From: DASRQK01 sp040392005
Lineage (GTDB): Bacteria; Bacteroidota; Bacteroidia; Sphingobacteriales; Sphingobacteriaceae
DNA: 58,482 nt
Reading direction: 5' to 3'
Assembly: GCA_040392005.1 (NCBI GenBank)
Contig: JBEBWT010000011.1
Location: 1-58,482 of the forward strand
The notes beneath the pieces were generated by a model. The model saw only the letters and a program-made list of their open reading frames with translations. It was not told the DNA's origin and ran no database searches. This document shows positions 1-8,847 of this stretch, in pieces (the first letter of the stretch is position 1; every line of letters begins with the position of its first letter). Made by a program: the position numbers and the translations under genes.

Positions 1-149
1 ACCTGAGCTACGTGAAAGAATACAGCTCCATAGACGGCGGGGTTGTGAAAATGACTGATGGCAATCAATGGAGCATCAGCCGCAGGCAACTGGATATTTT
101 TATGGAAAAAATACAAAACCAGACGGTGATGTTCGGGAAATCCAAATAG
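1..149 (+). CDS. LytTR-family response regulator, C-terminal fragment
   Basis: The window opens inside this gene. The readable frame starts at base 3 and gives 48 residues before TAG at 147-149. The fragment LSYVKEYSSIDGGVVKMTDG followed by a SRRQL stretch looks like the end of a LytTR DNA-binding domain. The stop lies 3 bases before the ATG of a LytS-type kinase, so the two form a translationally close regulator-sensor pair. The receiver domain lies outside the window. Assignment to LytTR rests on this short tail plus the neighbour. Confidence 0.7.
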   Translation, partial: LSYVKEYSSIDGGVVKMTDGNQWSISRRQLDIFMEKIQNQTVMFGKSK

Positions 150-152
150 GCT

Positions 153-3100
153 ATGTATTGCAGCTCTCGTTTTCTGCTTGTTGTTGCCGCTTGTCTATTA
201 CAGGCTGCAACGGCTGTTGCCCAAAGCGGAAAATACATCCAGTTTACGGTAAACGAAGGGCTTCCGAGCAACAATGTTTACCAGATGGTCGAAGACAACA
301 AAGGTTTTTTGTGGGTAGAAACTGATGCAGGAATTGCACGGTTTGACGGAAAAAAGTTTCAGGTTTTTACCACAAAGCAAGGCTTGCCCGACAATGATGT
401 TTTCTATCTGGAAAAGGAAAAAGACGGTAGAATCTGGGTTTCAGATTTCAAAAGTATGGCTTATTTTGATGAAACCAAAAACAGATTTGTTGTTCCGGTA
501 GATGAAAAAACCTTGGACTGGTTTAATTCTGCTGATGCAAAAGCGACTAACCTTTTTCCGATTCCGATGAAGAACGGAGGCGTTTTGTTTGCCAACCATA
601 AGTATTATATGATTTTCAAAAATGGAAAACTGGTAGAAAAAGGCGAACGGAAAGGAAAATATCTTGGAATAATTATCGAAGAATTTGAAGACAATTCTGC
701 ACTTGTTTTGCAATGGGATGCAAGTCCTGACAAAACTAAAATTACCCTTGTTTTATATCATTACAAAGGTGAAAAGATCATAGACAGTTTAGTCCTCGAA
801 AAAGAAGAAAAACGGGAATTGTCAAAAAACGGAGTTTCCCGGAACGGAAAAATTTATTTGTATAATCCATATTTTCAATCTGATGAGGTTACGGTAATTT
901 CCGAAATAAAAACCGATCCGCTCCGGGTTAAAAAAGATGTCATCAAAATTCCGTCACCAATTATCAGTTCTATTTTTACAGTAGATAATTTTTCAAAAAC
1001 CAGTATTTATTTCACAACACATTCAGGGAAAATTTTTGTTTACGATACCGAAACGTTGAAGCTCAAAGGTGTTTTTGGCCAGGATTTTTTGATTAGCGGA
1101 TATGGTGAAGACAGCAAAGGAAACCAGTATATTTCTACTGTGGACAAAGGAATGCTGGTATTTCGGAAACAAAATCCGGAAGAGTTGGATTTGCCGGAAG
1201 ATTTTTCCCGCCGCAATTTTCTCAGTATTTCCTGTAAAGAAGACGGAAGCATTTTTGCAGGGAATTATTATGGTGAAGTAGCGGAATTTAAGAACGGAAA
1301 ATTCCTCAAAATTCACGAAACCAACAATATCGTAACGGCAAAAATCCGCAAAGTTTTGTTTTCGGGAAATGATACTTACACCTTTTCGGAACAGGGGATT
1401 TTCAAGAATTTTCAGGAGCAGATTTTCGTGACTAACAACGGAATTCAAAGAGCACTTTCGGTTGCTAAAACGGCAGAAATTTTCAGCGATTCCGTCATTT
1501 TAATCGGAGCGCATGTGGGTTTGTTTGAGTTCAGTACAAAAACACAGCAGTCCCGAAGAATTGTCCCAAAAGACTATGAAACTGCTTTGCGGATTACTGC
1601 AATCGCAAAAGCGGATGAGAACTCGTTTTATTTCGGTTCGATAAACGGATTGTATAAATATGATTTCAGAACCGACCAGTATGTTTCACTTCAAAGCATA
1701 AATCCTGAGCTGAAAGAACGCATTTCTTCGCTTTATTTTACGAAAGACAAATTACTCTGGATTTCGACAGCGTCCAACAAAATTTTGGTTCTGGAAAATG
1801 AAAATTCGGTTGTTGGAATCTTTGATATCAACGCATCCATCCGAAATGTTTCCGAAGGAAAAGCGGGCGAAATTTTGGTTTCAACGTCTAATGGGATTCA
1901 ACTCATCAGGTATTGGTCTGACGGAAAAAAATTGAATGTTGAAACGAAGAACATCACAAAAAATGACGGACTGCTGAGCAACGATGTGAAGGAAGCGGCT
2001 TACCAAAACGGAAAAATTTATGCAGCGACTGCTAACGGAATTTCTGTAATCCCAGAAAATTTTGAAATTCCGAAAAGTGAAATCCCGACTTATCTGACAC
2101 AGATCTCCGTCAATCAGCAAGAACTTGAAATAGCAGAGAATTACGGGTTAAAATATGGGGAACAGGATTTGCAGATGCAGTTTTCGGGAGTGGATCTGAA
2201 CGGGAATTTCAGTCATTTCCAGTATGCTTTAGATGGAGCGGATTGGGTAAATCTTGACGGACAAACGCTTACCATTCAACTTTCAACAGGAAAACATCAT
2301 CTGAAAATCAGAGCTGTGGACAGCAACGGTAACAGAAGCGACAAAGTACTGTCACTTGATTTTGATGTGGAAATTCCCTTTTGGCAACGGATTTGGTTTT
2401 GGGTATTCCTTGGTGTTTTGGTACAGATCGTGCTGTTCTATCTGATCAACCGTTACCAAAAACGGAGACGGGAAGCCAAGTTGGCAGATAAAATAGCAAG
2501 AGTGCAAATGGCAGCTATTGAACAACAGGCATTTACTTCATTAATGAATCCTCATTTTATGTTCAATGCACTCAACAGTATCCAGCATTATATCAATGTA
2601 GAGGACCGAAAAAATGCCAATCGTTACCTGAGTGATTTCGCTTCGCTGATACGGAAAAACTTTGATGCGGCACAGCAGTCTTTTATTCCGCTGGAAGAGG
2701 AAATCGAAAATATCAAAATCTATCTCGAACTTGAAAAAATGCGGTTCAACGAGCGCTTTCAATATTCCATAGACGAGGATGGAGATTTCGATATTTCGGA
2801 TTGGATGATTCCCACCATGATTTTGCAGCCTTTGCTGGAAAACGCTTTACTGCATGGTATTATGCCCTCTTCCCAACCGGGGAAGATCTGGTTGCGGGTC
2901 AGTGAACAGGGGCAGGACCTCCTGATCAGCATCACCGACAACGGTATCGGCATAACCAATAGCCTGGCATTGAAACGAAGCAATGATACGCACCAGAGCC
3001 ACGGCATGGAGTTGATCCGCAAGAGAATCAATGCGCTTTCCAGTTTTGGATCAAAACCAATGAGCCTTTCTGTAACGCCTGCATTTGATAGCGTGACCAA

Positions 3101-3173
3101 TCCGGGAAACAGAGTAACCATACTGATAACCAACACGTTATACCAAGAATGGCGGAGCAATCACCGGGGTTAA
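153..3173 (+). CDS. LytS-type sensor histidine kinase with beta-propeller periplasmic domain
   Basis: A 1006-residue membrane sensor kinase, partner of the upstream LytTR protein. Residues 1-24 are a signal peptide ending TAVAQ. The following ~600 residues carry repeated propeller-type motifs (EGLPSNNVYQMVEDNKGFLWV, TKQGLPDNDV, NDGLLSNDV) as in two-component-regulator propellers. A Y_Y_Y-like domain follows (FQYALDGADW). One membrane helix lies near residues 747-765. The His_kinase domain has its phospho-acceptor in NPHFMFNALNSIQ (near residue 801), the N box is LQPLLENALLHG, and the G box is DNGIGI. The first ~2.7 kb is AT-rich while the last ~300 bases match the GC-richer surroundings, which suggests recombination inside the gene. 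The ligand is unknown; the secreted gene cluster downstream is a plausible target (inference). Confidence 0.9.
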   Translation: MYCSSRFLLVVAACLLQAATAVAQSGKYIQFTVNEGLPSNNVYQMVEDNKGFLWVETDAGIARFDGKKFQVFTTKQGLPDNDVFYLEKEKDGRIWVSDFKSMAYFDETKNRFVVPVDEKTLDWFNSADAKATNLFPIPMKNGGVLFANHKYYMIFKNGKLVEKGERKGKYLGIIIEEFEDNSALVLQWDASPDKTKITLVLYHYKGEKIIDSLVLEKEEKRELSKNGVSRNGKIYLYNPYFQSDEVTVISEIKTDPLRVKKDVIKIPSPIISSIFTVDNFSKTSIYFTTHSGKIFVYDTETLKLKGVFGQDFLISGYGEDSKGNQYISTVDKGMLVFRKQNPEELDLPEDFSRRNFLSISCKEDGSIFAGNYYGEVAEFKNGKFLKIHETNNIVTAKIRKVLFSGNDTYTFSEQGIFKNFQEQIFVTNNGIQRALSVAKTAEIFSDSVILIGAHVGLFEFSTKTQQSRRIVPKDYETALRITAIAKADENSFYFGSINGLYKYDFRTDQYVSLQSINPELKERISSLYFTKDKLLWISTASNKILVLENENSVVGIFDINASIRNVSEGKAGEILVSTSNGIQLIRYWSDGKKLNVETKNITKNDGLLSNDVKEAAYQNGKIYAATANGISVIPENFEIPKSEIPTYLTQISVNQQELEIAENYGLKYGEQDLQMQFSGVDLNGNFSHFQYALDGADWVNLDGQTLTIQLSTGKHHLKIRAVDSNGNRSDKVLSLDFDVEIPFWQRIWFWVFLGVLVQIVLFYLINRYQKRRREAKLADKIARVQMAAIEQQAFTSLMNPHFMFNALNSIQHYINVEDRKNANRYLSDFASLIRKNFDAAQQSFIPLEEEIENIKIYLELEKMRFNERFQYSIDEDGDFDISDWMIPTMILQPLLENALLHGIMPSSQPGKIWLRVSEQGQDLLISITDNGIGITNSLALKRSNDTHQSHGMELIRKRINALSSFGSKPMSLSVTPAFDSVTNPGNRVTILITNTLYQEWRSNHRG

Positions 3174-3362
3174 ACCCAGATTCCTCATGAGGATCCTATA
3201 CGGAGTCCGGCCTTAATCCGACCGGATACTCAACGATCTCTTTCCTTTACACGATGATGCCCGGCCCAGGCTCAATCCGCATTGTGTCATTAGGGGCATT
3301 CTCATAGTTTTACCCACAGTCCAGGAACCGACAGACAATCCCGGATTTGAAGTATCTCCATT

Positions 3363-6300
3363 ATGAGAAAACTTTTGCTACCTTTTCTGCTTATCTTGAC
3401 TCTCCAGTTATCGGCACAATACCCCATTACTGGTATTACGATCACGCTGCCCTCCAATCCAGATGCTGAAACCGGCAAATGGGCGAGCGGCAGCTCCCTG
3501 CTCACCATTTCGGCCTCGACCCGGCAGATAGGAAAGAATGGGCGTGTGGAAGGACATATCCAGGAAAGTAGCCTATTGGTCACTATCAAAAAGAACGGTA
3601 CGGTAGTATGCGGAACCTATACCAAAAGTTCGGCGCCTATGTCGAATTTCAATACGCCAAACAAGGTCTGGAGCGGGCCGGCGGCGCTTGCCCTGCTGGG
3701 GCAAGAGTGTACATTAACCCCCGGTGATTATGAGCTGAGTGTGCAGTTTTTTGGGGAGGGGGCAGTCCCGGGCCTGGTGCCGTTTAGCGAAGAAAAAATC
3801 AAGCCGTTTTCGATCAGGGAGGAGCGTCTGGAGACGTATCGGCCGCCACAGGTGCTTGCTCCAGCCAATCAGGTATTGCTATCGGATGCGAATGCCCTGA
3901 GACCTATCACGTTTCGGTGGACCCCCGTGATGCCCCGGCCGGAAGACGCTGTGACCTATCGTTTGCAAATCTGGCAGATACCCGAAAAACAACCTGTTAC
4001 CCAGGTTGTACGCACGACTCAGCCTCTGATCAGCAAAGATATCAACAACCTCACGCAGGCCGTTGTCACTGAATTGACAAAGAGTGAATATAAAACTTCG
4101 TCCGTTTTTGCATGGCAGGTACAGGCATTGAACAGGGATGGCAAACCTATCGGAGGCAATAATGGGATGAGTGAGTTGTTTAGCTTTTCGCTTGCCGCCA
4201 ATGAACTTAGGGAGTACAAATTGCAGGATGTACTTGTTTCATCTTACGCTTCCCGTATCCAGTTGATCGCACCTGAAAAGGGTGCCGTCATTCCTGCTGG
4301 TGAGTCCATGGTGTTTGCGTGGAGCACCTCGATACCTGCCGATTCGGGGAATTACAAAATAAAAATAGTGGAAGTATCAGGTGATCAGTCACCTGAACAG
4401 GCATACAGAACGAATAAACCAATCTTTGAGAAAGACAGTGGAACCTGGATAAGGGGTAATAAGCCAATTTTTGAAAAAGACTCCACAGTATATCTCGCTG
4501 GGGGTAACAAACCTATTTTTGAAAAGGATACGATCAACTGGATAATAGGTAATAAACCAATTTTTGAGAAAGATTCCATGTTGTACATTGGAGGTAACAA
4601 GCCAATCTTTGAGAAAGACAGTCTCAATTGGATGGTGGCAAAGTTTGTTGAAGGCAGGCAGTATGCCTGGGTCATTGAGGTATTGGACAAAGAAGGGAAA
4701 GCCATCGGGACAAGTGAGGTGTCCGTTTTCAAAAAAGGATCAACCGGGGATACTGGTGGAAATGCCAAAACAGACGATGGTTCCAAAACAGGGGATGCCA
4801 AAAAGGATGATGACACTAAAACGGATGATGATGACAAGACAGGAGGGAATGGCGGTGTGACCAAAAGTATGCCAGTGGATACCGACAACGATGGTGATCC
4901 TGTCACAGATTCTGGCTCAGCTGCCGTAGGTGATACCATACGAGCGGGTTTTAACGGTGAGTTTTTGATCCTGGTCACTCAAGTCACCCAGGCAAGTGAT
5001 GGAAGGCTCACCGGAAAAGGCATCGTGGATGTAGATTGGTTGTCCACGAATATTGCCGTTGAATTTGACAAAATCAGGATAGATTCGGTCAAGAGGCTGA
5101 CGGCTGGTGGGATCAAGACACAACGTACGGCCGGTGTGAATTATCCGGAAGCCTGGTTATTGGCTAACCTGACAGCCGATCTTGGGTCTCAGCTGCCGGT
5201 CGATGGCGTGGTCAATTGGACCAACCAGACCATTGACAATGTGGTCAGTTGGGTAAACAATAATAATTTCAGCTTGCCCGATATTAAATACAAAGCCAAT
5301 ATCACCGCTCCGGTCATTCCGCCCAATTCCCTGAAGATGCCGTTCGGGGTGAAATTTGATGACCCGGATGATAAGCTCATGGTGACAGAGATTGTGTTCA
5401 AGGCGGATGAATCCAAAGTCAATTTCATTACACAGAAAAAATTTACCAAAGGTCCCAATGACTATAAACTGGGTTTTGCGGCAAAGTACATCCCGATACA
5501 TCCCGACCGGATCGAGTTTTCCAGTGGCCGTGGAGAACTGGCAGAAGACGTGGATATACCCAATCTGTCGGCGAACCCCAAAATGATCTTCGGATTTATC
5601 AATGGTGCTGATCCCAACGGGAATTATATAGAATGGGATAGTACGGGCGTGAAGGAGTATGGCATCGGCATCTCCGTGAAATTCAGTCGGGACTGGTTGT
5701 TGCCCGTTGCCACATCTGTGGATACAGTCAAAGCCACCCTTAGCGGCAAGGCATCCGGCCTGAACAATATTTTATTGACCGGCGGGTTGCCGCACTGCGA
5801 AATCGTGGGTACCAATGGATTGAAGCTGGCGGCTGATTCCATCGCACTTGACCTTTCGGAAACTAGAAACGCCTCTTTTATGTATTTCCCAGATAATTAT
5901 ATCGGTGACACGAGCGTGCAGTGGGAGGGTGTATATATGAAAACCATCAAGTTGGGGCTGCCCGACACCTGGAAAACCGGGACGAATCAAAATCCACCGG
6001 AGATCGGCGTAAGCAATACGCTGATAGACGATTTCGGGGTGACCCTCACGGCTCAGGCCACTAACATCCTCAGTTTCGGACTGGCCCGGGTATCCGATAT
6101 GGTGGCCAGCCTGGATACGGTGGAAGTGTCTATCGTTCGGGGTTCACTGACCGATGCGAAAGCAAAAGGGCGGCTGGTGCTGCCGGTCAGCAAGGACACC
6201 CTGAGCAATTCGCTGAAATACACCGCTATGTTTGCGCAGGTCAATAACAGCAACAGTTTGCAGGTGGTTGTCGTCCCCGATGGTCCGATCCAGGCAGAGA

Positions 6301-8840
6301 TATTGAAAGCCCAACTCACACTCAGTCCTACTTCTTACATCACCTCCACAGTCAATGGTGATGCGGTGTCAGCCTCCATCAACCTCAACGGAACTTTCAA
6401 ATGGGACAACCCCTCATTTGAAGTGCCGGCCACGAGCAATACCTCATCGGGGGCTGCGGGCGATTTCACGGTCAGAACCAGCGGCATCAAAGGGGTTTCG
6501 ATGGAAATGGGCTTTCAGAACCTGGGCTTTGCCTACACCAACAACTGGGCTGCCGGCACAAGCAGTTTTGCAGTCAGTATGGGCTCATGGAGCTTTGCCA
6601 GTCCGCAGAAATTACTGGCTAATTTCCCGGTCACCATCAAGAAGATATATTATAAATCCCTGACAAAAGGAACGGCTTCGCAGCCGGGATGGAAAGTGTT
6701 GGAGCGGGGAGCCGTGCTGATCGATATAGTGGCCAACCTTACGGATGATATCGGTGGCTCTACCACATTGCGTGCAGGATTTGCGCTGGAGGCAAGGCCG
6801 GATTATAAGAAAATTGAACCCAAATTTCTCGGTGTCAATGTTGAAAGCCTGGAAGTGCATGCCAATACACCTGCTGTCAAAATAGACGGTTCACTCCAGC
6901 TTTATGACCACGACCCCATGTACGGGGATGGCTTCAAGGCCGATCTGACCGTGCGCTTCAATGCCATTTCGCTGGAAGCGAGCGCATTGGTGCAATTCGG
7001 TAACACGACATACGATCCAAATAACGCCAACGCTAATCAATATTACCGCTATTGGCGGGTGCAGGCAAAGGCTATGTTTGAACCGGGTATCCCATTTATG
7101 GCGGGTCTGGGATTCTATGGATTTGGTGGAGGCGCCTATTACAATATGGACCATACGGTTCATGTAGATAGTGGATATGTGTTTAGGCCGAAGAAGGGTA
7201 CGATTGGCTTTATCGCACAAGCCACTGTGGCCACGCTGCCCAAGTTTGACACCTTCAATGCCGACCTCACGTTGATGGCCCAGTTCAACACCAATACCGG
7301 CGGACTGACGAAGCTGACATTCGGAGGGGATCTGTGGCTGGCGGCTTCTATTCCCCAACGGCCCGATGGTAAAATCAAGGGTTCCATGTTTGTCGATTTT
7401 GACTTTTCAAACAAACTATTCCAGACCGGGGGCAATTTGTATATCAACGTGCCGAATGTGATCAAGACCAAACCCTCTGTATGGTTTCACATGAAGATCA
7501 ACGGGGTGACCAATAAGTGGTTTTTCATGGCGGGCAGGCCGGACTCGACCAATACGGTGGAAATACTCGGTGTAGATCTGTATTCGTATTTTATGTTTGG
7601 CAATGATATACCGGTGCCCAATGGGTTTACGCCACGGTTTGCCAATAAATACCAGCAGGTGATCGGCAATTCTCCGGGATGGAATGGGTCTGCTGGAGGC
7701 GTCGGAGATGCTACAAAGACCGGTACGGGCATTGCGACTGGGGTAGGGATTGAATTTGACCGGAGTGGCGATCTGAATTTAATTTTGGGTGTCGTTGCAA
7801 AAGGAACCATAAAAGCCGGAGCGGAGCTGAATCTTGCCCTGATGCAACAGTTGGGATGTGTGGGGATCAATGGCTGGCGGGCTCACGGGAGCATTGGATT
7901 GTATGCCGGGGCGAATCTGGCCATATATCGTAAAAATAAGTATCTATTCGATTTATTGGATGCCAAGGCCGGCGTCTGGATTACCGGACAGTTCCCCAAC
8001 ACCACATTTGTAGCCGGACAGATTTCAACCGAAATAGATGTGTTCATCGCAACAATCAAATACAGCAAGTATTTTGAATATGGCACACCTTGCTATGGTA
8101 CGGCCGTGGCGGATACATTCGCCGCACAGGAAGATGAGGCCGCCGATTATAAAAACAAGTTGATACAGGCGGTTACTTCGCCTGAAAAAACTGGGTATTT
8201 ACCGGGTATATACGATGTTCCGGTCAGCTCCACGATCAATGTGCGTTATGCACTTGTCCCCGGCCAGGCCTTTGATGTAGCAGAAAACCAAGGCGATGGT
8301 ACCATTAAAAACCGGACATTCCGGATGGCCACTACCACTACACTGGAAGTAAAAAATGCCGCAGGCGCATGGACGGCCCTGATACTGAAATCAAAAGCCA
8401 ACAACATGGGCGAGTACCAATATTTTACATCGGCCGTATCTTCACCTTTGAACATTATGACCGGGCAGGTATCGGCGACAGTGATGGCGACTCCCATGCA
8501 GGCCAATCCGGTACTCACCTCCAATACTGGTAAACAGTATCTTTCGATGTCCGCAAGCGGATTCCTTGCTGCACCAATCAATAGCACAGTTGCGCCTCCA
8601 CCATTGCCCAGCTATCCGAATCCGCCCGCCCCGGTGGCCAACCACCTTGAAAAGGACAAAGATTACCGCTTTGTGGTCGTGGCAACATTGCAGGAATTGA
8701 ACAACACCAACAATACCTGGGGTACCGCACTGACCCGGCAGGGGCAGCCGGTGACTGAAACAAAAACAGTTGTATTCAGGACTGGGCCCAGGGAAGTGAT
8801 GACAGGGGTGAGCAGCATCAACAATAATATTACAAAATAA
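3363..8840 (+). CDS. Large secreted protein with tandem NKPIFEKD repeats
   Basis: An 1825-residue exported protein that I do not recognise as a named family. Residues 1-19 form a signal peptide (LLILTLQLSAQ). Residues ~20-165 are beta-rich and end with a PGDYELSVQ segment. Residues ~170-270 form a module with ITFRWTPVMPRPED and YRLQIWQIPEKQPV that recurs in the protein at 12799-13680. Residues ~350-426 hold five copies of a 15-16-residue unit built on GNKPIFEKDS. A hydrophilic Asp/Lys/Thr/Gly hinge (residues ~460-500) follows. The remaining ~1300 residues are beta-strand-rich with many Gly/Asn turns and no lipobox. I see no clear type IX sorting domain at the C-terminus. It is first in a run of four genes for exported proteins, with only 7 bases to the next start. 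Role unknown; surface or periplasmic structural protein is an inference. Confidence 0.85.
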   Translation: MRKLLLPFLLILTLQLSAQYPITGITITLPSNPDAETGKWASGSSLLTISASTRQIGKNGRVEGHIQESSLLVTIKKNGTVVCGTYTKSSAPMSNFNTPNKVWSGPAALALLGQECTLTPGDYELSVQFFGEGAVPGLVPFSEEKIKPFSIREERLETYRPPQVLAPANQVLLSDANALRPITFRWTPVMPRPEDAVTYRLQIWQIPEKQPVTQVVRTTQPLISKDINNLTQAVVTELTKSEYKTSSVFAWQVQALNRDGKPIGGNNGMSELFSFSLAANELREYKLQDVLVSSYASRIQLIAPEKGAVIPAGESMVFAWSTSIPADSGNYKIKIVEVSGDQSPEQAYRTNKPIFEKDSGTWIRGNKPIFEKDSTVYLAGGNKPIFEKDTINWIIGNKPIFEKDSMLYIGGNKPIFEKDSLNWMVAKFVEGRQYAWVIEVLDKEGKAIGTSEVSVFKKGSTGDTGGNAKTDDGSKTGDAKKDDDTKTDDDDKTGGNGGVTKSMPVDTDNDGDPVTDSGSAAVGDTIRAGFNGEFLILVTQVTQASDGRLTGKGIVDVDWLSTNIAVEFDKIRIDSVKRLTAGGIKTQRTAGVNYPEAWLLANLTADLGSQLPVDGVVNWTNQTIDNVVSWVNNNNFSLPDIKYKANITAPVIPPNSLKMPFGVKFDDPDDKLMVTEIVFKADESKVNFITQKKFTKGPNDYKLGFAAKYIPIHPDRIEFSSGRGELAEDVDIPNLSANPKMIFGFINGADPNGNYIEWDSTGVKEYGIGISVKFSRDWLLPVATSVDTVKATLSGKASGLNNILLTGGLPHCEIVGTNGLKLAADSIALDLSETRNASFMYFPDNYIGDTSVQWEGVYMKTIKLGLPDTWKTGTNQNPPEIGVSNTLIDDFGVTLTAQATNILSFGLARVSDMVASLDTVEVSIVRGSLTDAKAKGRLVLPVSKDTLSNSLKYTAMFAQVNNSNSLQVVVVPDGPIQAEILKAQLTLSPTSYITSTVNGDAVSASINLNGTFKWDNPSFEVPATSNTSSGAAGDFTVRTSGIKGVSMEMGFQNLGFAYTNNWAAGTSSFAVSMGSWSFASPQKLLANFPVTIKKIYYKSLTKGTASQPGWKVLERGAVLIDIVANLTDDIGGSTTLRAGFALEARPDYKKIEPKFLGVNVESLEVHANTPAVKIDGSLQLYDHDPMYGDGFKADLTVRFNAISLEASALVQFGNTTYDPNNANANQYYRYWRVQAKAMFEPGIPFMAGLGFYGFGGGAYYNMDHTVHVDSGYVFRPKKGTIGFIAQATVATLPKFDTFNADLTLMAQFNTNTGGLTKLTFGGDLWLAASIPQRPDGKIKGSMFVDFDFSNKLFQTGGNLYINVPNVIKTKPSVWFHMKINGVTNKWFFMAGRPDSTNTVEILGVDLYSYFMFGNDIPVPNGFTPRFANKYQQVIGNSPGWNGSAGGVGDATKTGTGIATGVGIEFDRSGDLNLILGVVAKGTIKAGAELNLALMQQLGCVGINGWRAHGSIGLYAGANLAIYRKNKYLFDLLDAKAGVWITGQFPNTTFVAGQISTEIDVFIATIKYSKYFEYGTPCYGTAVADTFAAQEDEAADYKNKLIQAVTSPEKTGYLPGIYDVPVSSTINVRYALVPGQAFDVAENQGDGTIKNRTFRMATTTTLEVKNAAGAWTALILKSKANNMGEYQYFTSAVSSPLNIMTGQVSATVMATPMQANPVLTSNTGKQYLSMSASGFLAAPINSTVAPPPLPSYPNPPAPVANHLEKDKDYRFVVVATLQELNNTNNTWGTALTRQGQPVTETKTVVFRTGPREVMTGVSSINNNITK
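4411..4640 (+). repeat. Five in-frame tandem repeats of a GNKPIFEKD unit
   Basis: The NKP codons begin at 4413, 4458, 4506, 4551 and 4596, so the units are 45, 48, 45 and 45 bases. Each unit keeps NKPIFEKD and then varies over 5-7 residues that usually contain an aromatic (GTWIRG, STVYLAGG, INWIIG, MLYIGG, LNWMVA). Codon usage differs between copies (cca/cct, ttt/ttc), so the array is not a very recent slippage product. Confidence 0.95.
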
Positions 8841-8847
8841 ACAGAAG

